Below are positions 1 through 6,749 of a stretch of 8,187 nucleotides of DNA, one piece after another. The notes below the pieces were generated by a model that was not told where the DNA came from, searched no databases, and worked only from the letters and a program-made list of their open reading frames with translations. The stretch's first letter is position 1; every line of letters begins with the position of its first letter. Made by a program: the position numbers and the translations under genes. Origin of the DNA: an uncultured Beijerinckiaceae bacterium (GTDB lineage: Bacteria > Pseudomonadota > Alphaproteobacteria > Rhizobiales > Beijerinckiaceae); the NCBI GenBank assembly GCA_937863205.1, contig CALMGA010000083.1:1-8187 (forward strand), in the 5' to 3' direction.

Positions 1-903
1 GTGCTGAGCTATTTCGCCAACCTGACACCAAGCCGGATCGTGAAGGAGGCGTGCGCCACGGCCCACTTCTGGGCGCGCGAGCTGCAGCGGCTGGGGCACG
101 AGGTGCGCCTGATCCCGCCGCAGTACGTCAAGGCCTACGTGAAGCGCGGCAAGAACGATGCGGCCGATGCCGCCGCCATCTGCGAAGCGGTGACCCGGCC
201 TTCCATGCGCTTCGTGCCGATCAAGAGCGACGAGCAGCAGGCGGTTCTGGTTATGCATCGCTCGCGCGATCTGCTCGTGCGTCAGCGGACCCAGTTGATC
301 AACGCGTTGCGCGGACACCTGGCCGAGTTCGGGCTGATCGAGGCGCAAGGGCCCTGGCATGTCCGCCAACTGCTCGAGCGGATGCGAACCGAGCCTGGCG
401 TTCCCGCGCGGGCACGAGACATCTTCGACCTCCTCGCGGCGGCCCTCGAGGCCGTTGCCGCCCAGATCGACGCGGTTGAGGTCAAGATCGCGACTTGGCA
501 CAAGGCGAACCCGACGAGCCGACGGCTGGCGACGATCCCCGGTATCGGGCCGCTGATCGCCTCGGCCATCAGCGCCACGGTCGCCGACCCGACGGTGTTC
601 CGCAGCGGACGCGAGTTCGCGGCCTGGCTGGGCCTGACGCCGCGCCAGAAATCAACGGGCGGCAAGCAGCGGCTGGGACGGATCACCCGCAAGGGCGACC
701 AGTACCTGCGGCGGCTCCTGATCGTCGGCGCACAAACGGTTCTGCTGCGCTCAAAGATGGCCAGGACCGATCCGTGGATCAAGGGTCTGCTGGCCCGCTG
801 TGCCAGGCTGAAGGTCGCTGTGGCACTGGCCAACAAGACCGCGCGGATCGCCTGGGCGGTGATGGTGAAAGGCGAAAGCTATCGGGCGACCGCAGCGGCC
901 TGA
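1..903 (+). CDS. IS110-family (IS1111-type) transposase, 5'-truncated by window
   Basis: DEDD/serine recombinase-type transposase that moves a circular IS110 element. About 300 residues are visible. The reading frame is open to base 1, so the GTG there is probably internal; compared with usual lengths of about 340 aa, roughly 40 N-terminal residues with the first catalytic Asp are outside the window. Visible marks: the RuvC-like segment EAC near residue 16, KNDAADAAAICEAV at 51-64 followed by RPSMRFVPIK, a central helical stretch, then the Tnp_20 domain from about residue 174 (ATIPGIGPLIASAIS, GREFAAWLGLTP, KSTGGKQRLGRITRKGD). Ser218 in KSTGG is the expected catalytic serine of this family. 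The C-terminus (LANKTARIAWAVM) is intact and ends in TGA. I see no frameshift or stop, so the protein may be functional if its 5' end is whole. Assignment to the IS1111 subgroup rests on overall resemblance (GKNDAADAAAICEAV, RFVPIK). Confidence 0.93.
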   Translation: MLSYFANLTPSRIVKEACATAHFWARELQRLGHEVRLIPPQYVKAYVKRGKNDAADAAAICEAVTRPSMRFVPIKSDEQQAVLVMHRSRDLLVRQRTQLINALRGHLAEFGLIEAQGPWHVRQLLERMRTEPGVPARARDIFDLLAAALEAVAAQIDAVEVKIATWHKANPTSRRLATIPGIGPLIASAISATVADPTVFRSGREFAAWLGLTPRQKSTGGKQRLGRITRKGDQYLRRLLIVGAQTVLLRSKMARTDPWIKGLLARCARLKVAVALANKTARIAWAVMVKGESYRATAAA

Positions 904-1125
904 CAGGCCACGCGGTTGCCCTCGTAACGCTTGCAGGGAAGAGGTGATGGACGTGTCGGTCGTTCCGACAGGCTGGGTCAACCTGGAGAAGAGAAGGGCC
1001 TCGAACCCGAGGATTTGATGAGGCCCCAGCCCGCGGACAACCATCGTGGCCAGCGGCCATGCGCGCCGCGCGAACAGGCCGGACACATGACCGCAAGGCG
1101 CCGTACCGCTCCGTCAACTTTTCAC
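904..1125 (+). ncRNA. Possible bridge RNA of the IS1111-type element
   Basis: Members of the IS110 family use a bridge RNA transcribed from a non-coding end of the element; in the IS1111 subgroup it lies downstream of the transposase. This stretch is in that place, has no convincing ORF, and contains a two-part stem: GGCTGG (971-976) pairs with CCAGCC (1026-1031), and GGCCTC (997-1002) pairs with GAGGCC (1020-1025). The right arms are contiguous, so the left side forms a 20-base internal loop (977-996) and the apex a 17-base loop (1003-1019). An alternative inner pairing is CCTCG (999-1003) with CGAGG (1008-1012). A long internal loop within a stem is what a bridge RNA guide loop would look like, but I cannot identify donor- or target-complementary bases because the left end and empty site are not in the window. 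RNA ends are unknown. Confidence 0.4.
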
Positions 1126-1160
1126 TTGCAAGCCGGGGGCCATCCACACATGTACGGGGG

Positions 1161-1175
1161 CGCTCAGAATGAGCG
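1161..1175. repeat. Short perfect inverted repeat next to the IS110 end
   Basis: CGCTCA, three spacer bases GAA, then TGAGCG gives a perfect 6-bp hairpin immediately outside the presumed right end of the IS110-type element. It could be part of the insertion target, since many IS1111-type elements select hairpin or palindromic targets, or chance. No T-run follows on either strand, so it does not look like an intrinsic terminator. Confidence 0.4.
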
Positions 1176-1195
1176 TAGCTGCCGCGATCTTTGCG

Positions 1196-1222
1196 CAAAA
1201 TACCCCTAGCTTCATGAGGTAT
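1196..1222 (-). terminator. Possible intrinsic terminator after the FkbM gene
   Basis: On the minus strand, 18 bases beyond the stop of the methyltransferase gene, ATACCTC pairs with GGGGTAT (six Watson-Crick pairs and one G-T) around a 9-base loop, and the 3' arm runs straight into TTT. The stem is short and the U-tract weak, so termination may be partial. Position and orientation fit the end of a minus-strand transcript from the FkbM gene. Confidence 0.4.
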
Positions 1223-1239
1223 ATTTTCCACTGTATGAG

Positions 1240-2028
1240 TCACAAACGTGAGTGCCGCCTTGCGTAGATACAGCTACCTGGCCGCAGCTTACTCAAGTTA
1301 ATGTCCGATAGTTTAACGGATCCGGTAAGCCCTCTTCTAAAGGTTTTGAAGACATATCCCATCTCTTCCAGATAAGAGCAACAATTCTTACCTTCGGCGA
1401 AGCTGTTTGCCTCGAAAAATATATCCGGAAAGTGTTTCTCTATAGTGCGCCTGCAACCTCTGAGAACTTCAAGTTCGTGCCGTTCCACATCAATTTTGAT
1501 AAATCCTACACGAGCATCAAATGAGTTTTCGCTAAGTATGTCGTCGATAGGCCGAACGTGAACTTGGAAGGAAGTAAAATCTGGAGCATTAGGATGCAGA
1601 GTGGCCCACCCTAAGTCACCGGCGGTGGGCATATGCAGCGCCATTGTTTGATCGCTGTTGGAAGCCCCGAGTTGAAGTGCAAGAACTCGAGCTTTGTTGA
1701 TCGCAAGATTTGCTTGAAGCACATGAAAAGTAATTGGATTGGGCTCGATTGCTATAACACTCTTAAAATAGTGGCTTAACTCAACTGAGAAGACGCCAAT
1801 GTTGGCGCCGACATCAACTGCGACCTCTTCGACTCGCGCGCTAAATGCATGCAGACGAAGCCCTTCCAAGTTTTTTGCTTCAAAATTGCCGGTAGATAAA
1901 ATACGAAGACCTACTTCATCGTGAGTAGGGACGACAAATGTCCCTAACGCGTGACGTTGTGTTCTCCGGCTGATAATCTTTACAGCTCTATAAAGCACTT
2001 CATCGATTACGTATTTGAATATTCCCAT
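1240..2028 (-). CDS. FkbM-family SAM-dependent methyltransferase
   Basis: 262-residue class I methyltransferase with the FkbM domain. FkbM-type enzymes O-methylate sugars or other hydroxyls and are often found in exopolysaccharide and O-antigen clusters; the substrate here is unknown. The SAM-binding glycine motif is VDVGANIGVF (71-80), the acidic second strand IAIEPNP (93-99), followed by an ASNSD turn (122-126), and the FkbM signature VGFIKIDVERHELEVLRG at 174-191. The N-terminal 60 residues lack a signal peptide or membrane segment, so it is probably cytoplasmic. Start chosen at the ATG, with GGAG 10 bases upstream (weak-to-fair spacing). The frame is intact and the length normal. GC content is clearly below that of the flanking transposases, suggesting transfer from another source. 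No co-transcribed neighbour remains: the region upstream (2029-2242) holds no gene and then a dead transposase. Family confidence is high, specific role low. Confidence 0.9.
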   Translation of the reverse strand: MGIFKYVIDEVLYRAVKIISRRTQRHALGTFVVPTHDEVGLRILSTGNFEAKNLEGLRLHAFSARVEEVAVDVGANIGVFSVELSHYFKSVIAIEPNPITFHVLQANLAINKARVLALQLGASNSDQTMALHMPTAGDLGWATLHPNAPDFTSFQVHVRPIDDILSENSFDARVGFIKIDVERHELEVLRGCRRTIEKHFPDIFFEANSFAEGKNCCSYLEEMGYVFKTFRRGLTGSVKLSDINLSKLRPGSCIYARRHSRL

Positions 2029-2242
2029 CTATACCAAACTCCGCTGTCGACGCCTCATTCGTGCGTATAGGATGTTTTGAAGACTTGGCCGATGTGAGAT
2101 GATGTCGTCAACACCTAATGCGACGCAGGAGCCTTCCAGCACTACGGCCTGTCACCGCCTTAACTGAGTTCGATGTTGGTTACTCCTGTGACTTGGCAGA
2201 GAGCGTGCAGATGCTGAGCTCGACTTTAGCCATTCAGGCAGC
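2029..2242. other. Intergenic stretch without recognised gene
   Basis: About 210 bases of intermediate GC between the FkbM gene and the decayed IS701-like gene. It would carry the FkbM promoter (minus strand) and the outer end of the old insertion sequence. I see no convincing -35/-10 pair, no RNA gene and no clear terminal inverted repeat. Confidence 0.5.
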
Positions 2243-3037
2243 CTAACACAGAGCGTAAAGCCATGGTGCTGGCAGGGCGAAGCGCCGTTTCGTTCTGTGC
2301 CCTTGGCGAGACGACGTCACCAAACCCTGCTCGCGCCGCAGCGCCCGGCGCACCGCTGCCAGAGCGTCGGCAAAGGTCGGCCGCGGTTTGGCGTACCACG
2401 CCGCCGTCGCAACGTGGCGCCGTTCGCGCGCGCTCAGTCGGGTGGCCAGCAGCGTGACGATGGAGAAGAGCGCGAGCAGGCAGGGCGTGGTGCGGGCGAT
2501 GGCCTTGTCCGACCATTGCCGCTGCGTCTCGATGCCGAGATGGGCGCGGGTCTCCTGGAAGGTGACCTCGACGCACCAGCGCCGCACGAACCAGCCCACG
2601 ACCTGCTCCGGGGATCGCGCGAGGTCGGTGCAGAGCAGCGCCTGCGGCTGGAAGCGGTGCTCGGGGTCGCGGACCAGCACCCAGCGGATCGGCACCACGG
2701 GCAGGCCGCCATGCCGTCAAACAGCGGTGGCCGAGGTGATCTCAACGGCGCGCTCGCCCGCGTCGTACCAGCCCGGCACGATGATCCTTTCCCAGCGCGT
2801 GCCCGGGTCGGCGAGGACGCGGGCGGGCGTGGGTAGGCGCACGCCTTTGATGCTGGGCCGTCCGACGGTGCCGGGCGGGCGCGGCGGGGCAGGCTCGTAG
2901 AGTGCCGCGTCGAGCCGCAGGCGGGTGATCGCGGTGACCCCGCCGCGGCGCATCGCGTCCAGGAACAGCAGGGCAGAAAAGCCGCTGTCGCCGAGCAGCA
3001 CGAGGTCGCGCCCCGGCAGCCAGCGACGCGCCTGTGC
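2243..3037 (-). pseudogene. IS701-like (DDE_5-type) transposase, C-terminal remnant
   Basis: C-terminal two thirds of a DDE transposase, probably of the IS701/DDE_5 group, in two frames. The upstream part (about 3037-2717) reads RRWLPGRDLVLLGDSGFSALLF, with the Asp of GDSGF as a likely catalytic residue, then ITRLRLDAALYEPAPP, GRPSIKGVRLPTPARVLADP and WYDAGERAVEITSATAV. The second part (2698-2243) continues in another frame: VVPIRWVLVRDPEHRF, PQALLCTDLA, WFVRRWCVEVTFQETRAHLG (the Glu of VEVTFQE is the likely third acidic residue), IETQRQWSDKAIARTTP, ending in TAG. The break at about 2699-2716 needs an indel. The N-terminal third, including the first catalytic Asp, is missing and replaced by IS5-type sequence. 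Both frames are recognisable, so decay is recent; the protein cannot be active. Family naming is from motif memory and could be IS4-like instead. Confidence 0.75.
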
Positions 3038-3372
3038 ATCCGCCGCCGCGCCGGTTGGGCTTCGCGTCCGGCTTGCTCGCGATCGGCCATGGCCAACACG
3101 TGGGCAAAACGCTCGAAAACGCCTGTCCGCGCCAGCCGCAGAAATCAGCGGTACACGATAGGCCAGCACGGCAAATCGCTCAACAGGCGCCGCCATGCGC
3201 AGCCGGTACGCAAGACATACAAAATGCTATCCAGTACCTCGCGCATCGACAAACGCTAGGGGCGGCCGATTGCAGCAGGAGGGGCAGCATGGGAGCGACC
3301 GGCGCCCATTCGGCGTCGGTTAAACGACGCCTGCAGATCATTGATAGCCATCTTCGTGGATTGCATCCTCAG
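3038..3372 (-). pseudogene. IS5-family transposase, N-terminal remnant
   Basis: N-terminal part of an IS5-type transposase, broken in several places. One frame opens with ATG at 3341 and reads MICRRR-LTDAEWAPVAPMLP; a frameshift then leads to MREVLDSILYVLRTGCAWRRLLSDLP, an in-frame TGA sits where families usually have a Tyr (VYR-stop-FLRL), and RTGVFERFAHVLAMADREQAGREA follows before a further shift into SPTGAAADAQ. At that point, where an IS5 protein would continue with its first catalytic Asp (usually IIDSQSVK), the sequence changes to IS701-like. It covers roughly the first 110-120 residues only. The 5' side ends against the low-GC polymerase-like gene, where GC rises sharply near 3370. 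Certainly inactive. Confidence 0.75.
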
Positions 3373-4669
3373 AATTGTTCCCTCGGATAGAAATCGTTGA
3401 AATCTTAGCGCAATTATGCATAGATCCAAACCCCGCCCAAAGCAAAGCTGCTGTTTTTATTGAGAGTGGCGAATAACTTATAAGAAGATTCAGTGGGAGA
3501 TAAACAGATAAGCAGTGAGAGTATATTTTGGCACATGGGTCTTTTTGCGGTGCCGATAAAGAGTAAATTACCCATAAGGCAACCGCTAAAAATATCGATT
3601 GACTATACAAGAGGTAAGCTATACCAGTATCCATGTGATTGTATGCTTTTTCTGGATTATGCCCAAGCAAGTCATTTATTGTCATGTCAAATATAGCGTA
3701 TGTACCCCCAGCGGTCCTGCTCGCAAAATCATCTCCTACTGATGAGACAGAAAGTCCGTAACTGAACGCAACACCGCCTAATATAATGAGAGGAGCGTAC
3801 AAAATATTTAAATACAGAGGAATATATGCTATCGAAACCCGAATCGCGATAATAAACAAGATCGCAACAGCAGCAAATCTTCCATCACATCCAATAAGAA
3901 CGATAGTTGTTGAAATGATAAGAAGTACTTTGGTTGACTTTGCAAGTTCGTACCAAAGCGAGACGCAAATTATAGCCACAATCACGCAGTAATTTCCAAG
4001 AGAAACAGGTTCTAAAAAGACAGAAGAAAGACGATGAATATTCAGAAAGTTAAACATGAATCTCTCATTGGGGCGAGCAGCACTTGCAAAAAGCTCTGAC
4101 GTATCTGCCGACCAAAACTGCGATTGTTCAAAACCTCTCGTATTGATGTAATAAGACATTACTCCGAAGAATTTACCAAAACCTTCCGGGTAGACGGCTT
4201 CGTAGATCATCAATGCCAACACAGCAATCTGTATGTGTATGACTATCTTTATCAAAAGAGATCGGTTAATACCAAATCCAAATAACGTAAATAGAGGAAT
4301 TATTAAAATATCTCGTAGAAACTTAGGATCAATATTGGACGAAGAAATGTACGTCAATAAAGACATGCATGCTATGATCAGGGTAAAAGCGATCCAAGCT
4401 TTCTTAGCGACTGCTCGAGCCCTAAAAGCCAATACCGCAGCTAGAGAGTCAATAAATATCTCGCTTATAATCACTACAGTCGAATTCAAAGGGATCACAT
4501 TACTGTTTATCGCCGCAAGTCCGGCATTGAATATGATGCACATGATTAGTGTTGCGTAAGCTATCCAATGCGTAAATTCTGAAGATCTAATGCTTTGATA
4601 AGTAATCGGATGAGGAAAATCTGTGAAATTGTTCAAAGAACTATATTTGTTTCTATTTCTCGACTCCAT
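3338..4669 (-). CDS. Wzy-like polysaccharide polymerase (polytopic membrane protein), C-terminus altered
   Basis: 443-residue hydrophobic inner-membrane protein with about ten predicted membrane helices: hydrophobic runs near 35-56, 62-82, 91-108, 119-133, 138-160, 226-240, 248-262, 265-282, 286-306, 350-371 and 387-411. Between the fifth and sixth is a long hydrophilic loop (about 161-225) containing INTRGFEQSQFW and HRLSSVFLEPVSLGNY, a segment I associate with Wzy/ExoQ-like exopolysaccharide polymerases; the late LSIKTAALLWAGFG also fits. Such proteins polymerise lipid-linked repeat units in the periplasm. The start at 4669 is supported by AAGGAG 8 bases upstream and AGGAG 3 bases upstream. 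GC is about 40 percent, far below the flanks. The last 12 or so codons (from about NNSEDAIHED) lie in IS5-derived DNA, so the natural C-terminus was probably replaced. Only 34 bases separate the start from the IS66 end, so its own promoter is gone; any transcription must come from the IS66 element, which reads the same way. Confidence 0.75.
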   Translation of the reverse strand: MESRNRNKYSSLNNFTDFPHPITYQSIRSSEFTHWIAYATLIMCIIFNAGLAAINSNVIPLNSTVVIISEIFIDSLAAVLAFRARAVAKKAWIAFTLIIACMSLLTYISSSNIDPKFLRDILIIPLFTLFGFGINRSLLIKIVIHIQIAVLALMIYEAVYPEGFGKFFGVMSYYINTRGFEQSQFWSADTSELFASAARPNERFMFNFLNIHRLSSVFLEPVSLGNYCVIVAIICVSLWYELAKSTKVLLIISTTIVLIGCDGRFAAVAILFIIAIRVSIAYIPLYLNILYAPLIILGGVAFSYGLSVSSVGDDFASRTAGGTYAIFDMTINDLLGHNPEKAYNHMDTGIAYLLYSQSIFLAVALWVIYSLSAPQKDPCAKIYSHCLSVYLPLNLLISYSPLSIKTAALLWAGFGSMHNCAKISTISIRGNNSEDAIHEDGYQ

Positions 4670-4672
4670 CTG

Positions 4673-4683
4673 CTCCTCTCCTT
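4673..4683 (-). promoter_or_regulatory. Ribosome binding site deciding the Wzy-like start
   Basis: On the minus strand AAGGAG (4683-4678) lies 8 bases before the ATG at 4669, with a second AGGAG (4677-4673) only 3 bases before it. This fixes the start within a much longer open frame that runs on into the IS66 element. Confidence 0.7.
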
Positions 4684-4703
4684 CTCGTTGTGGAAAAATG
4701 CGA

Positions 4704-5661
4704 ATAATTACCCACGCCTGTTCTGGTGCGTTCAGGCGCTGACGGTGGTCAGGATGGTGGCGAACGCGTTGAGACCTGCGCCGAGACGGGCGGTGTCCAC
4801 AACGGTGCGCACCGCTGCCTCGCCTGCGGCCGCCCACATCGCGCGGTAGCCGTTGGTCACCTTGCGCTGGACAACCGCCGGGCGCAACGCCTGTTCGCAG
4901 GCGTTGTTGGTCGGCTCGACCTCGCCGGGATGGGCCAGGAAGATCAGGAGCTGGTCGCGGGCGCGGGTGACCTTGCCCTGTAGCTCGCGCGTCAGCGCGC
5001 AGGTGGTCGCGCTCGTCTGGATGCTGGCAAGCTGCCGCTCCAGCGCCCGGCGCTTGACGGCCAGCGTCGTCGCCGCCAGCTCCGTGACGCGCTTGGCCAG
5101 GGCGAGCATCGCATCGAGCCAGAGCTGCAGCTGCCAGGGCACGGGATCGTCGCTGCTCTCGGCGGCATAGGCGACGGCGCGGGCGAGATGGGCCAAGCAG
5201 GTTTGGTGCGAATCGGCATGACCCTGCTGGGCGGTGTAGCGGTCTAACAACCACACCGCCGGGCGGTGCCCGTTCATCACGTCGCGCACAACCGAGGCGG
5301 CCCGCGTCGGCGCCGCCTGGTGCACCACCGCCTCGGCGCAGCGGAACACCCAGTGGTAGCCGTTGCAGCCCTCGATCCTGGCGCCGGTCGGGACGGTGCG
5401 CGACGATCTCGTCGGGCGCATCGCTGATCACGCAGCTATGGCCCTCGTGCCCCGGCTTGGCGCCGCCAGGCCTGGCCTGCTCGCGCCGCATCTTGCGGTC
5501 CGTGCTCGGCGGCTTGGATGAAGTGCGCGAGGTCTTCTCCGGCCGCTGCAGCCGCAGCACCAGCTCGATCAGCTCTTCTCGGCTCAGCCGTTCAAGGTCG
5601 CTGCAGCTCATGTCTCATCGAACCAGCGATCGACCCCAACCACAAGAGCGTGGGTAATTAC
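4704..5661 (-). mobile_element. IS66-family element, internally deleted, both ends present
   Basis: About 958 bp bounded by inverted ends: read inward, the end beside the tnpC start (5661) is GTAATTACCCACGCTC and the other end (4704) is ATAATTACCCACGCCTG, sharing 13 bases (TAATTACCCACGC). The tips overlap the palindrome GTAATTAC. The single gene inside is TnpC-like, as in IS66 elements without tnpA/tnpB, which would normally be about 1.5 kb; about 0.5 kb is missing from the middle. The 8-bp flanks expected to be duplicated by IS66 (bases just outside 4704 and 5661) do not match, so the element has either suffered a flank rearrangement or arisen by recombination between copies. Confidence 0.8.
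4732..5611 (-). pseudogene. IS66-type transposase (TnpC) with internal deletion
   Basis: The N-terminal 70 or so residues are intact from ATG 5611: SDLERLSREELIELVLRLQ, then SSKPPSTDRKMRREQARPGG and KPGHEGHSCVISDAPDEIVAHRP, the usual helical/leucine-rich start of TnpC. At about 5383-5393 the sequence jumps, out of frame, to TGARIEGCNGYHWVFR, part of the catalytic core that normally comes some 160 residues later. From there the C-terminal part is open to the stop at 4732: VWLLDRYTAQQG, HQTCLAHLARAVAY, and EPTNNACEQALRPAVVQRKVTNGYRA with the third catalytic Glu, ending ILTTVSA. The zinc-finger segment (CPxC type) and the first catalytic Asp region are lost. A GACCG-like microhomology may lie at the junction. 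The product is inactive but the element could still be moved in trans. Confidence 0.88.
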
Positions 5662-5686
5662 CTGGATTGATACCAACATGCGCTGA

Positions 5687-6749
5687 TCAGAACCGATGCG
5701 CCCAGTCGCGCAAGCCGATGGACATGATCTTCCAGGGCTGGTCGGTGAGCCTGTTCCAGGCGTCGCAGCATCGGTCCACAATGTCGTCGTAGGAGGCGAA
5801 CACGCGGTTGCCGAGCCAGTTGTCGCGCAGGAACTGCCACACGTTCTCCACCGGGTTGAGTTCCGGGGCGCGCGGCGGCAGCGGCAGCAGGGTGATGTTG
5901 GCTGGAACGATGAGGGCGCCGGCCTTGTGCCAGCCGGCGCCGTCCAGCATTAGCACGGCATGGGCGCGGCGGGCCACGGCGAGGCTGATCTCTTGGAGGT
6001 GCTTGTTCATCGCGTCCGTGGTGCAGCGGGGCAGGACGAGGGCGGCGCCCTTGCCCTTTGCCGGGCAGATCGCTCCGAAGATGTAAGCGGATTGGGTGCG
6101 CTGGTCGTGGGGCAGGCGCGGGCGGGTGCCACGGCGTGCCCACAGCCGGGTCAGGCTGTTCTTCTGGCCGACGCGGGCCTCATCGGCCCACCACAGCTCG
6201 ATGGCCGTGCCGGGCCTGAGCCTGGCGCGGATGGCGTCCACCGCGGCAGGCAGGTTCTTTTTTGAACGCCGCCAGCGCGGCCGGGTCCTGGGCATAGTGC
6301 CGGGGCCGTGCCGACATCTTGGCGAAGCCGAGCTTTTTCAGCTCGCGGCCTACCGTGGTCTCGTCCAGGCTGATGCGGAAGCGGGCGTGGAGCCAGGCCG
6401 CCAGGTCCTTGCGCCGCCAGCGCACCACGCCATTCCGCTCCGGATCGGGGCCTTGCTCCACCGCCTCAGCGAGCGCCCGGCGCTGCGCGTCGCTCAGCTT
6501 GGCCAACTGGCCCGGCGCCTTGCCGTCGACCAGCCCGGCCAGCCCGTCGGCGTTGAAGGCCAGCACCCAGTCGCGCACCGTCTGCAGCCCCACCGCGCCG
6601 ACCCGCGCCGCTTCCGTGCGGCGACCGCCGTCGTAGATCACGGCCAACGCCAGCAGCCGCCGGCTCTGCCCGGCATCGCGGCTCGCCCTCGCCAGCCGGC
6701 GCAGTTCATCGGCGGTGAAGTCGGGGCGAAGCGGCACGGCGGCGGACAT
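5687..6749 (-). CDS. IS630-family transposase, two frames joined at an A6G tract
   Basis: DDE transposase of the Tc1/mariner superfamily. The first frame (6749 to 6180) starts at an ATG with GGAGG 7 bases upstream and holds the helix-turn-helix region (FTADELRRLARASRDAGQSR, EAARVGAVGLQTVRDWVLAF) and the linker domain to AQDPAALAAFKKE. The second frame continues NLPAAVDAIRARLRPGTAIE and carries the catalytic core: WWADEARVGQ (first Asp), AVLMLDGAGWHK (second Asp) and PELNPVENVW (Glu), ending at 5687. The frames meet at TTC AAA AAA GAA (6266-6255 on the minus strand), where a +1 shift (or -2) gives F-K-K-N-L-P and a protein of about 353 residues, normal for the family. Frameshifting at A-runs is known in IS630 members, so this may be programmed; a single extra A in the run would give the same picture. 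All three acidic residues are present. The stop overlaps the terminal repeat zone. Confidence 0.87.
6255..6266 (-). promoter_or_regulatory. Candidate recoding site (A6G) in the IS630 transposase
   Basis: On the minus strand TTCAAAAAAGAA lies exactly where the homology to IS630 transposases leaves one frame and continues in the next. A shift of +1 (or -2), or transcript slippage dropping one A, restores the full protein. The 0-frame product without shifting would be 189 residues, containing only the DNA-binding part. Confidence 0.55.

Larger units (their letters stand above)
1..1155 (+). mobile_element. IS110/IS1111-type insertion sequence, 3' portion
   Basis: The transposase is followed by about 250 bases of non-coding sequence that keeps the GC-rich composition of the element, then a sharp change to AT-rich DNA near 1190. 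The segment CTTGCAAGCCGGGGGCCATC (about 1124-1143), followed by CACACATG, resembles the terminal region I recall for alphaproteobacterial IS1111-type elements, which carry subterminal rather than terminal inverted repeats. The right end is therefore placed around 1140-1160. The partner repeat at the left end lies outside the window, so the exact boundary cannot be confirmed. Elements of this group normally make no target duplication. Confidence 0.6.

Noticed and set aside
282..836. Long open frame on the minus strand opposite the IS110 transposase
   Set aside because: It is the antisense of a well-matched transposase in GC-rich DNA, with low-complexity Arg/Ala/Ser composition and no recognisable domain.
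779..1243. Minus-strand open frame over the IS110 tail and beyond
   Set aside because: It overlaps the transposase 3' end and the candidate bridge RNA, has biased composition and no family resemblance.
4233..4559. Plus-strand open frames within the low-GC region (also 3493-3696 and 3786-3992)
   Set aside because: They are antisense to the polytopic membrane protein, lack ribosome binding sites and show no domain; the minus-strand frame is long and coherent.
5654..5661. Palindrome GTAATTAC as a possible regulator operator
   Set aside because: It recurs as the tip of the IS66 ends (7718, and with one change at 4704), so it is explained as part of the terminal repeat.
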